This document shows positions 54,319 through 64,000 of a stretch of DNA of 64,000 nt, piece by piece. A program made the position numbers and the translations under genes. The first letter of the stretch is position 1; each line of letters begins with the position of its first letter. Below the pieces are notes generated by a model, which had not been told where the DNA came from, ran no database searches, and saw only the letters and a list, made by a program, of their open reading frames with translations. The stretch is from Ilyonectria destructans (lineage: Eukaryota; Ascomycota; Sordariomycetes; Hypocreales; Nectriaceae): NCBI GenBank assembly GCA_020740775.1, contig JAHEWK010000002.1, positions 3,472,001 to 3,536,000 on the forward strand. Reading direction: 5' to 3'.

Positions 54319-55771
54319 ACTGCCGTTGTCCCAATGTATGCGTGAGGGCTGGGAGAAGCGGGCGTGGATACTGAACTATGCGGCCAGGAAGAGCTGGGCC
54401 TTGGTTTTTATCTAGTGGGAGTTCCTCGACGAGAGGTGTTACATCAGGTAGATGGAAATGATCATATGTGCGAGAAGCTCTTGATATTCTTCCTATCTAA
54501 TGAGGGTCTTAAGGTCAGTCTTATAGACGAAGAGACTTATGATGACGAGGCCAGTGACGAGGCAAGTGGCGATGGACGCCTATGTGACAGAAGGAAAGCT
54601 TCACTTCCGTCACAACCGCAGAAATCCGATATCCCGATATCCCGATACATGTGACATCATCCCATCCGTACAGAAACACACACTTGAGTCAAGGGGTGGT
54701 TTTTCCAGGAGACGAAGATCGCTATGAACCAATATCTACGTTGCAGTCAGTTCGGGCCTTCATGTCCGCACTGTCCACGAGCCATGTTGACTCTGACAAT
54801 ATGGTTGAACATGGAAACCCTGGTGCTCACGGACAAGAAGGAGGCGACTCGATGAAGAGCAATACAGATCAAGAGCTCATCACAGATCGCTACCTACCTC
54901 AGTCATTGCCTCCGACTCATCTAAATTGCGGTGCAAGGCTTCACTAACATCGCCTTCCCTCCCCCCTCACATATTTCCCCACCCCCGTATTCACCATTTT
55001 CCAAAGGCCCCGTGGCAGAACAGGTCCGGATGATGGTTGGCATCCAAAGGAGGACGAGTACTTCAAGTACCTTTTGGAATGCGACCTCAAATGGTCCGAA
55101 AGGCATGCCAAATTTCAGGCGAGGTTCGACTCTTCGTTCCTTGGAAAGCCTTAAAAGAAGGAAGAACCGTCATCAGAAAGACTGTCCTTCTTACTTATCC
55201 CGAAAGGAACAAAAATGGGCATCCAGCGAGAAAGAGTACTTGCGAACTCTTCTCAACACTGAAGAGAATTAGGACAACGTGGCCGAAAAGTTTGTGAAGC
55301 AGTTCGACAACGGCAGATCCTTGAGTTCATTGAGAAATCGTGCTTAGATATGCAAAATGGAGCCGAATTGGAACTTCACGCCTAAACGATGGACGGCAAA
55401 CTGACGGGATCCCCTCCTCGGAGTGGGCCGAGCACTTTCGAGGAAAGTTTGGCTTCCAACGAACTATGAACGCCTGCCGGGCAATGCTCTATGTGTTGGG
55501 TATGACCGATACTTGACATCGCGTCCCTTGGTCTGAAGAAGAAGTGGAGTTCGTCATGGAGCTCGTGGCTTCGAATTTCAAGGAACATCGCGAGATCTAC
55601 GACAGATTTTGGAAAAGATTCGGAACCGAACGTACCAGAAAATCGATCTATACCAAATGCGAGGACCTGCGTGATCGGTCGAACCGATGCAGCCATGTGT
55701 TAAAGGTATCATCAAATGCAGGAAAGAAAGCGAGACATGTATGGTGCAAGGCAGCATTCTTAATGTATTAG
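54319..55771 (+). pseudogene. Degenerate Myb/SANT-like gene
   Basis: Two coding-looking blocks share a Myb/SANT helix pattern: 55029-55151 (GWHPKEDEYFKYLLECDLKW, ERHAKFQARF) and 55529-55771 (WSEEEVEFVMELVASNFKEH, IYDRFWKRFG, RTRKSIYTKC). Between them the frame shifts and meets several stops. Frames upstream (54364-54654, 54651-54947) are acidic and could be remains of the N-terminal part. No intact gene model is possible. Probably a dead DNA-binding protein gene or a domesticated-transposon relic. Confidence 0.4.
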
Positions 55772-55804
55772 CAAAGCACCGCGTTTTAAACTAGCTCTGA
55801 GCTC

Positions 55805-57605
55805 CTATGACGTTGCGAAAGTGCGGATGAATCTAGCAAGCTTCTCTGCACCTTCAAGGGGAATCGAATTGTAGTTGCTTGCTCGGATTCCTATGCGACA
55901 CGCCAAGGTTAGTACTACTCGTCCAGGATGAGACGAGAAAAGAACAAGAAAATTCAAAGGGTTTATGAAACGCTCTGGGAGTGACATACCACCTATCGAA
56001 CGATGACCCTTTAGCCCAGTTAATCCCTGGGCAGTACCCTCTTTGAGAAAGGCTTTCTCAGCGGCATCAGCATCGCCGCCTTTCGTAACTCTGAAGCAGA
56101 TGTTGACATGCGACCGTACTTCCTTGTTGGGAATGATGCTGTAGACCTCGGGAAAGGCCTCAACGGCGTCGTATATAAGTCGAGCCTTCTTGTCAGATAT
56201 GGCTTGCTGTTCTTCCACCTTGTTCGGGTATGTTTCCACCATCTTCCGCAGAACCCGGCCGATAACGTATACACTAGCGATTGGATTAGTATTGTCTTAG
56301 TCGGAAACATTAAACCAATTTCAACTTACTCGAAGATGCTCAATGTATTGTAAAGACTGTTGTTTTTTGCAATCGTCTCGTATTGGAAGATGATCGGTGG
56401 AATAGGCAGGCCCAGTTGTCTCATGAGATTTGCAGAGGGTTGGGATATGACTGGCGGTAGAAGGCTCTTCTTGATCACTACCACAGTAATGCCAGCCGGT
56501 CCGAGGTTCTTCTGGGCACCAAAGAAGATGGCCGAATAGTTCTTTACCGGAATCTGTTTCGTGAGGATATTCGAACTCATATCGGCGACAACAATTGGGC
56601 CTTTTCCATCAGGCCCCGGCTCCAAAGACTTGGGAAATGTAGGAAATTCAACCCCATCGACTGTCTCGTTGGAGCAAAAATAGACGAAAGCTGCATCTTC
56701 AGATAGCTTCCAGTCGCTCTCGTCCGGGATCGTTCCAAACTTGCCGCCGTTCGACTTCCGGGCATCTGATGCACTAGTGAGTAGCAATGAGTCAGTATAC
56801 CAATCTCTCTCTTTTTTTCATATTATTTCTCGAAGATGTCATTTGTTCAAATGTGATGTTTTAACTCACATGTTGATATGCTTCGAGCCCAAGAGCCGCT
56901 CGCCTTCAGCTGACGCTTTCTGGGACCCTGGTGAGTAAAACAAGTTAGCCCGCCATTTTTGATATCTGGAACCTGCTCCCGGTTCCAGAAGAATACAAGA
57001 AAGGATAGAACTTGGTCATCATACAGGTGCCAGTAACCAGGTAATCAAACTTGAGGTCATTGTCCACAGCTTGCTTGAGTTGCTGAATCAACTCGGGGTG
57101 GTCGGTGGGATCGCCTTGAATATCCCCAAAGATCTCTTTGTGCTTGCGGGCAACCCAGGCGCCAGCAAAGTTGTACACTGCAGCGGAGAATTGTCCCTAA
57201 CAATTCGAGGTCAGCATTGCTTATCTGAGATAGAATTCACATACCGTGCCACCGCCTTGCATGAAAAGGACCTCGTAGTCATCTGGAATATCAAGACAGG
57301 TGGCTAGATCAGCTTTGGCTTGATTTATGATATCAGCTGCTAGCGGCGAACGGTGAGAATGTTCGGCGACTATATGCGGAGAAAGCAGATGTCAGCATGA
57401 ACCATTCAAGACAGACGATGAAAGGTCATTTCAAGATGGCTCCTGGGAATATGGTGGAAGGGGGAACGAGGGTTTCTGGGAGCTCCATACCGCCTAGGCC
57501 GGTGTCATGATAGTCAAGGAGAGCCTTGGCAGCGTCCTCGAGGATGTCGGTAGAAATCAGAGCTGGACCTGCACCAAAATAGGTGATTTCGGATCTGGAG
57601 GGCAT
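55805..57605 (-). CDS. SER1: Phosphoserine aminotransferase, 427 aa
   Basis: PLP enzyme that converts 3-phosphohydroxypyruvate and glutamate to phosphoserine, second step of serine synthesis, cytosolic. Seven exons on the minus strand: 57605-57491, 57369-57245, 57196-57025, 56927-56870, 56773-56330, 56273-55990 and 55890-55805. All junctions keep the frame and give 427 residues, the usual fungal length. Landmarks: ITYFGAGPALI at the start, AEHSHRSP, GGGTGQFSAAVYN (phosphate-binding loop), YLVTGTWSQKA (joined across an intron) and ADMSSNI. The PLP-binding lysine is K245 in GAQKNLGPAG. The C-terminal GLKGHRSIGGIRASNYN contains substrate-binding Arg and His. Symbol follows the yeast name. It looks intact despite lying at the edge of the accessory region. 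Confidence 0.95.
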
Positions 57606-58130
57606 GGCGCCTAACGTGTCGTTTGACGTTGAAGCCGTGGATGAAGGTTTGCAAACTGGACTCGGCCGATGTCGGAGGCGATCTGCACCAACTGGCGATC
57701 TGCAACAACTGTGTGCGGCGGGAAACCGACGGCGCGACTCGAGGTAAAAAAAAAAAAAGCGACGCCTAAATCCGACCGACCTGCTCTGAATTTGTCCGGC
57801 CTTACAACGGGACGCAGCTTGGAGAAGGGGGAGAATTGAGGTTGAGTAGAGACGAGTCGAGGGCAGAGTACAAGACCGAGACGTGCAAGAGGCGAGTTTT
57901 GTGCTGCGGGGTCGTGCGTCGGGAAGTGCACCATACCAGAGTGGGAGGGGCGCTAAACCCGGCGGGCACAGCAGTGAGTCCTCGCTGACTCATCCTAACC
58001 CTAGCCAGTCAGGCGAATCTGTGTTTGTATTGAGGGTGGCCGCCGATGAGCTGTCCGATGGGCGGCGAGATGAATCACGATGAGATGAATCATGACGAGA
58101 TGACTCACGGCGAGTCCGGGTCGATGGTCT
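57606..58130. other. Upstream region of the aminotransferase gene
   Basis: About 525 bases. An A12 run lies near 57748-57759. Direct ATGANTCA words (GATGAATCA, GATGACTCA, ACTCATC) recur around 57985-58110. TGACTC is the Gcn4/CPC1 binding word and would fit amino-acid control of the serine gene; this is inference. Confidence 0.45.
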
Positions 58131-58480
58131 GAAGGCGTTGATGTTCTCAAAGTCGTTGACTCGGTGGGGATCATGTTGCCGCCGAGCGAGAGGAGGACCG
58201 AGAGGATGCCAGTGAGGTGGCAGAGCTTGTACCTAGAAACCGGTGAGCCTCCGTCTCATCGTCGACCATACCGTCCATCCCTCCGTGCATCCGCCGCGTG
58301 TGAGGCGAGCTCCGTGGGAGACGGAAGTGGGCAGGGTTACTCACAGCACCCACAGCTCCTTGGCCGGCGCACCGATCAGCAGGCCGGCGGTGGGGACCAG
58401 CGTCCGCAGCGTGCCGGCGCCTTGGCCCGCCTCCGGTCCGGAGTGGGACTGGCGAGCGATGGTATTACTCACAGTGTAGG
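58131..58480 (-). pseudogene. Fragment of a fungal multi-pass membrane protein
   Basis: Minus strand: an exon ending at 58345 encodes TLRTLVPTAGLLIGAPAKEL followed by WVL. A 112-nt intron (GTGAGT...TTTCTAG, 58344-58233) leads to an exon from 58232 with YKLCHLTGILSVLLSLGGN. This PTAG...GAPAKELWVLYKL...LSLGGN pattern is familiar from the C-terminal membrane part of large ascomycete proteins. Upstream exons are missing and the 3' end runs into low-complexity sequence, so only a remnant is present. Confidence 0.45.
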
Positions 58481-59380
58481 ATCCATCTCAACAGTCACAA
58501 GCTTACGAAGCCCATGTCACGACTCTCTTACCACTTCGAGGGCCTCTACTAGTCGGTTGAAATTCGTAAGAGCACTCCGCAGGAGCGGCAAAGCAGTCTT
58601 GCAAGCAGTTATCTCCACCTATAAAGAGCTAGCCGATTAATATCTACGTGAATTACTTTGACAATTGTCGACTAACAACCAACTACCTTCTACCAGGAGA
58701 GACTTTATTTACGTAACATATTGAGATAAAAAGAAAGGAAAATAGCAAACATCGATCAACGGTAAATACTAGGCTCTTTAGATATCTCCGAGCCTCAAAC
58801 TGGAATCGAAAAATGTTGACGTGGGGAAACTTCTAACTGGGGACCGAGTACAAGGCCAGGGTCCAAGTTTAGGGGCCCGCTCTCCCCATACAATTTTGGT
58901 GCCAGTACCGGCGGGTTTTTTTTTTTCTCGACCCGTCTGGGGCCTTAGCAGGGGATTGTGATCCCGACAGTGGCATCTTTCAGGCAGCTCGGCTCTTGCT
59001 CGCTTCTGCTGCCCTCCAAGAGCCGCGCGCATCATTTAACAGCAGGAACAACAGACGGAAATAGCATCAAGCCACAACTCTAGCTTGAATGTATCTTCTA
59101 TAGACTATGTAGAAACAACCATACACCAATAAATCAATGCTCATTGCTACTTGCCTCTGCGTTCCTTTACTCTGCACCCATCCCTCGTCCCTAGAATCAA
59201 GCATCACCAGGAGCCGAGCCGCACAAATCCAAGTCTAACCAGACAGAAGTGGTTTTAGGTGCTTCACGAGCTCTTAGAAAGGATCATTGCATCGCATTAC
59301 TGGCCGTTGTAGGCGCGCACCTGAGATGTCTAACCACCGAGTTCGATACATCATTATCCTCAACGCCAACTTGCCTAATT
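58481..59380. other. Intergenic region before gamma-COP 3' end
   Basis: 900 bases. A T10-T12 run lies near 58914-58926. No coding frame with motif. The last 300 bases are probably the gamma-COP 3' UTR. Confidence 0.45.
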
Positions 59381-62360
59381 TTAAGCGACAGAAGCAATCA
59401 CAAGCTCTGCTACACCCTCCTCCTCGCTTCGCACCGTAATCTTCGTCGTCACACCCGATTTTGAAGAGTACGCCATCCGGACGGTAGCAACTACCCGACC
59501 GCCGCTGACGGTCTTGCCTAGGAGCTTGAGTGTGTGAGTCGTCTGGTTGAGGGGGACATCGGTTCCCTCCAGGGGCTGTAGCGACAGCGCCTTGGTGAGC
59601 TGCTCGGTGGCCTCTGTTACTCTCGTTAGCCTTGTTCCCTATTGTAGGACGGGGTTTAAACATACCGGCAATGCTGTTCATGCTGTCCAATTGGAAAGTC
59701 TCATCGGCCTCCTCGCCAGAAGCACCAACCTGCTCCCAGATGTGGCTGAAGTTGCCAGCGAATGCGGGGATCACGTAATCACTGCCAGCCAGGTCGAACT
59801 CGGACACCTCGTACTCGTCATCGTAACCAGTGTCCTCGGGCTCGCCGGTGGTAGGATCAATCTCCTTGCTGGTGAACTTAAGGATGTTGGTGAAAGTCGA
59901 GATGGGCAGAGCACCCTCGCCGTTGATCTTCTTGAAAGCCACGTAAACCTTCCCAGGTTCATCAGTCGGAAGCTTCTCGGCCTGGATGATGAAGACCTCC
60001 TCGAGGTCCTCATCATCTGCGGGAGTAGCGACGACGGAAACATTCTCCAAAACAGTATCAGGGAGAGTGTTCTTGACCTCGTACTGAAGCACAATGTGCT
60101 CCTTGAAGATGTGCTTGACCAGAGTAACAACATACTCAGTCTCGGCCTCAGTGAGCTCAATGAGCGGCGAGGACTTGAGTACACCACCAAACTCTTTCAT
60201 CTCGGGAATCTCCATCAACTCTTGGGCGTACTTCTGAGCCTGGGCAGTTGCGGATGCTGCAGCCTCCGCACCAGTAGCAGAAGACTTGGTAGGACCAGCC
60301 TTGGGTGCCTTGAGAGTGGGGGTGGTGGCGGTGAGCTTCTTCGTACGGTCCTCGGCATCAGCCTGCTCTCGGGTGACAACAGGGATCTTGGAGATGTCGA
60401 AGGGGGATTCGAAAGCAGCCTTGTCATCTGAGGTGACGTACATGACAAGCTGCTGCTCGAAGTAGGGAAGGGAGAACATGTTCTCTATGAAGACGTGTTA
60501 GAAACATTTGAGACAGGGGTGGTGGATCACTTACCGTTCTTCACAAATCGAACGGCCATCTCATCATCCTCCTCGGCCATAAGCTTGAGGTTAAGAGCGG
60601 CACGGTCGCGAACCTCATCATCAACGTCATCCAGGCATCGGGTGAGGAGAACCTTGACACTCTTCTTGACCTCGGGATCGGACTGACCAACACCGAACTT
60701 GGCGAGGGCGGTGACGGCAGAAGCTCGGACAATCGCATTCTCGAGCACAACTCGGTTGTAAATGTATCGGATGTACTTGGTGGGCTGGGCAGTCTTGGGA
60801 CCCTCGAGACCAATGAGGTGCAGAATTCGAACAGCCAGCTTGGTGAACTCGCAGTCCTCAATAAACTCGCAGAGATGGGCAAGAGCCTCGTCCTTGGAAT
60901 CCGGAACAAACTTGATCAGATCGAACATGCTCTCCACGACAGCCCGCTTGAAGTCATAACCACCCTCATCACGCAGAATACCGCTGAGGAAGGTGAGCAT
61001 ACCAGCCTGCTTGCTGGGGAACTTCAGGCACAGCGTTCGGATAGCCTCGACAATGGTAATCTTGAACTCGTCGGTAATCTCGGACATGAAGGTCGAAATG
61101 GTCTTCATTAATCGGTCGACGCTAGCCTCGTTTCCGGTCTTGAGCAGGGTGGTGATGGCGAAGGTGGCAATGGATCGGTTGCTGTTAGAGATGAGAAGCT
61201 CGATGTCGTGGTTGCAGACAAGGACGGCGCTGGGCTTGAAGGATGCGAAGTTGTGGAGGATACGCAGAGCGGCGAACTTGGTGACTGCCCTGGGAGAAGT
61301 CAAGAAGAGCTGCAGAACGTGCACAGCCTGGGTGACCTCAGCTTCGGTAACGTCTCGCATATCGCAAATAGCCTTGGCAGCCTCGAAGTTGACCATCTCG
61401 CTCTTGTGTCGCAACCAACCGTCCAGGAGCTGCATCATGGGCTTTCGCAACGAAGGGTCCTCCTCGGCGAGCTGGGCAGCAAGTCGAACAAGCATGACAA
61501 TGGCAGCGGGGTTCTTGAGGGCACCAGCAGCACCGAACTGCTGAACCATCTTGACGAGGGCCATGCGGTCGTGCATGCGCATCTGGTAGAGCAGTCCAAC
61601 GGCGTGGTATTGCGACATGGTCGAGTGGTTCATCGGGACCTGGCTGCTGGAGGTGGAGAATCCGAGGGAGAAGCCGCCGGAGGACTTGTTGGAGGCGGCA
61701 GCTTCCTGGGTCTCGCTCTGCCATCGTCGAACGACATCCTTGGCGATAGGGAGGAGGTGGTAAGATGATACCAGGGCAGCGGAAGATACAGAGGGGTTCT
61801 TATCCACGATCGCAGTCTTCATCACGCGCTCAATCGACTGAACTGTGGTGGCCTTTTGGTCCGGTCAGCATCCAGGGGCGCGGTGGATCTCCCAGTTGTG
61901 GCAACCTACATCGATAATCCGGCAGAGGGCGCGGATGGCGTTGGGTCTATAGATGGCCTCGGTGCTGCCGCCAGTGTCCTTCATGATGGTGCTGGTCACC
62001 ATGATAATGTCCTCGGCGGAGTTGGCGAGCTCCTTGATGACCAGGTGGACCATCTGGCGGAGGCTGGCATCCTTGTTCTGGAACAGCTTCGAGATGCCGA
62101 AGAAGAGGGTGGTAGCTTCGTTGGTCGGGAACTTCTCCCCGGTGTAGAGGAGAAGGGCGATCTTGGTGAGGAGAATGCGACATCGTCGGGGCTGGATAGG
62201 GGAGCTGTTGAAGAGTCGTGCTGTCCGCCAGTTTAGCTTCAACGTGGGGGAATTGGACGGCGAGGGGAATTGGTCGCGACGAACCTTCTTGGAAGACCTG
62301 GGTGCGGTCCACCTTCACCAGCCCGAGGTCCGCGTCTTCGTCCTTTTTGCCGTAACTCAT
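59381..62360 (-). CDS. SEC21: Coatomer subunit gamma (COPI), 918 aa
   Basis: Structural subunit of the COPI coat that drives Golgi-to-ER and intra-Golgi transport. Five exons on the minus strand: 62360-62285, 62220-61910, 61852-60535, 60484-59666 and 59613-59381. All join in phase to 918 residues, the expected length. The adaptin-like helical trunk covers about 1-560 (RLFNSSPIQPRRCRILLTKI, NKDASLRQMVHLVIKELA, VASAVTALAKFG-like repeats). A Lys/Ala/Thr linker (about 590-650) is followed by the appendage domain (SSPLIELTEAETEYVVTLVK, LQYEVKNTLPDTVLENVSV) and the short terminal subdomain. No gene damage is seen. Symbol follows yeast. Confidence 0.97.
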
Positions 62361-63192
62361 GTTGGGCACCTGGTTCGGGGGGTCTGGTGGAGAGTGCCTT
62401 GGTGGTTTGGCCGGGTCTCGAGAATCACCACGTCGCAGTTACGTTCAGGGATGGGATGGTGGCGCATCACGTGGTCCTTATCGGCGCTTATCGGGACGGG
62501 GATTCGTGTCAACTTTCAGCTCAAATTAGCTTCGTAAACGAGGCTCTCTGGGGATTGTTTCCACCAAGGCGCCATTCCGGGCCTCTTTGAATTGAATTCG
62601 TATTCAATATCCGAATTACAAGTGGCGGTGTCTAACTGCACGTTGCGTTTTGTGGACTTATGCCAGACAAGATCGATCCATTCTGGCTCATCCGCACTGT
62701 TGGACCAGAGAACGCCACGAAAGTTGAGGTGTGAGTCCAATGACGAAAGCAGACAGCTCCGGACGTTCTTATTGGAAAAGAAATCTTCATCACATGAAAT
62801 CGTCTTCAAGCTGTTCTCGGTATCCGACATGTGGCTTGTTCTAGGATCACTCTCTGACCCGCAGGGTGGATGAGCTCCTTACATGAATGTATGGAGTATG
62901 CACAAGTACCTCTGAGCATCAAACCACCTCCTGTCAGCTCTACAACCAGCGTCTGAAACCCCGGATATAGCTGCGACACAAATTCTATAATCTGGATTTC
63001 CCACTAAAAAGTTCTAGGTGTACTCAGAAATTCCTGTGCCGTGTTTTGTTTGACATTTAACATTCGCTGTGACATCATTTTTGACACCGAATATCCACTC
63101 CGGCGTCCCCTCAGCCGGACCCAATTTTCGCACTCCAGCTTCGAAGCTCTCCCGCCGACTTTCCCACCACAACCCACCACAAACCACCCACC
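62361..63192. other. Divergent upstream region of SEC21 and ATP12
   Basis: 832 bases between the two starts. A minus-strand frame at 62830-62516 (104 codons, MSDTENSLKTISCDEDFF) is open but has no motif and lies where a promoter is expected. I leave it as a possible small gene or upstream transcript. Confidence 0.45.
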
Positions 63193-64000
63193 ATGAAGGT
63201 TGCGACACGACTGCCACTGCGGCTGGCCCCCCGGCTCGTCAACGCCCCCGTCTTCCTCCGCCCGATTCACTCTACGGTCGCGAAGCCCGCCAATGTCGCT
63301 CCGATCGTCGGCACCGGCCCGCCGCCCGCGCCACCGGAGCCCCCGACCGCGGCCGAGGTCAATGTGCACCAGCGTGTCGCCCGGAGGAGGAAGCAGGCGG
63401 AGATGCTCAAGCATGCCAAGGAGATTCGCAGTGTGAGCGCTGGCAAAACTGGTACTCTGACGAAGCGGTTCTGGAAGGACGTTGCCGTTAAGGAAGTGGA
63501 CAGTGAGTTACGACAGAAATTGCCGTCTCCGATGGCGGCGGCAGAACAGCAATTGAGGACTATATGGCAGACGGCTAATGAAGGCAATTGAACAGGCGCT
63601 TATGAGATCCATCTCGATACTCGACCTCTTCGACATCCCAATACGAAGGAGATTATTCGTCTCCCACTCTCGAAGCCCGACCTCGCATCCGCCCTCGCTC
63701 TCGAGTGGGACCTTCTGACGTCCGCTCAAGATGCGACCAGACACCACCTGATCCCGCTTACCAGTCTTATATGCCGAGCGCTTGACATTGCGGATGCCGA
63801 TGTGGCGGCTGGATCTGCGACCTCGGAGATCCGAGCCGGTATCGCGACGACTCTGTTGAAGTATCTGGACACCGACTCGATCCTTTGTTGGGCGCCGCCG
63901 ACCGGAGAGCACGACTTGAGGAATGATGCCGGAGAGGGACTACGGGATGTCCAGAAGCGCACGGCTGAGGAGATTGTCTCGTTCATGACCACCCACGTCT
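63193..64000 (+). CDS. ATP12: ATP12, F1-ATPase assembly chaperone (3' end outside window)
   Basis: Mitochondrial matrix chaperone that binds the F1 alpha subunit during ATP synthase assembly. Exon 1 (63193-63502) and exon 2 (63596 to the window end) join in phase across a 93-nt GTGAGT...AACAG intron. The N-terminus MKVATRLPLRLAPRLVNAPV is basic, Ser/Arg-rich and lacks acids, a typical mitochondrial presequence. Then KTGTLTKRFWKDVAVKEVD and YEIHLDTRPLRHPNTKEI mark the start of the ATP12 domain. WDLLTSAQDATRHHLIPLTS and the segment around LLKYLDTDSILCW are further family signatures. The protein continues beyond base 64000. Symbol by family. Confidence 0.93.

Noticed and set aside
59547..61768. 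Plus-strand frames of up to 294 codons over gamma-COP
   Set aside because: They are antisense shadows of a well-supported conserved gene with biased codons.
62516..62830. 104-codon minus-strand frame upstream of SEC21
   Set aside because: Open but without recognisable content and in the expected promoter; not called as a gene.
1..64000. CRISPR arrays, prophage or bacterial operons
   Set aside because: The window is eukaryotic (introns, HET, COPI, 5S dispersed); the tandem repeats seen are minisatellites or duplications without spacers.

Overview
The window looks like nuclear DNA of a filamentous ascomycete, most likely a Sordariomycete and plausibly Hypocreales. Genes carry short introns (about 45-75 nt) with GTRNGT donors and TACTAAT/CTAAC-like branch points. 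A dispersed single 5S rRNA gene is present, along with a HET-domain gene, a Neurospora-type metallothionein and a MAD1-like adhesin (a family first described in Metarhizium). The species cannot be fixed from the sequence alone.

Left flank (1-15.6 kb), conserved housekeeping and cell surface: the 3' part of an AAA+ ATPase, a small glycine-rich stress-type protein, the ribosome-quality-control tRNA hydrolase VMS1, a small hypothetical gene, then a 7.3-kb gene-poor stretch leading into an extremely codon-biased GPI-anchored adhesin (809 aa) with two 59-residue repeats and a CFEM-like module.

Middle (15.6-58.6 kb), an accessory region: live-looking genes are spaced among broken ones. Intact genes are a HET-domain protein, a 41-aa CXXCXGXG protein, a metallothionein, a CAX-type Ca2+/H+ exchanger, a Zn2Cys6 regulator next to a Ure2p-like GST and an SDR (a possible stress or detoxification neighbourhood), an LRR-like protein, a protein kinase with a proline-rich tail, a second SDR with a GC-AG intron, and phosphoserine aminotransferase (serine synthesis). 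Between them lie a truncated frameshifted COG4 copy, an APH-like N-lobe fragment behind a MITE-like element, several reading frames broken only by stop codons that C-to-T changes would explain (38.2-39.0, 50.5-50.9, 51.5-51.8 kb), transposon remnants, a 79-bp tandem duplication, a 104-bp inverted duplication of an SDR gene end, and two decayed copies of one gene start 6 kb apart. This is the pattern expected of a region that gains duplicates and loses them by repeat-induced mutation; that mechanism is inferred.

Right flank (58.6-64 kb), conserved again: gamma-COP (SEC21) of the COPI coat and the 5' part of the F1-ATPase assembly chaperone ATP12.

No single new system is proven. The most original signals are the cluster of stop-broken genes, the inverted duplication bounding 37.8-39.8 kb, the truncated COG4 paralogue, the paired LFLDI-motif small proteins and the long silent region upstream of the adhesin.
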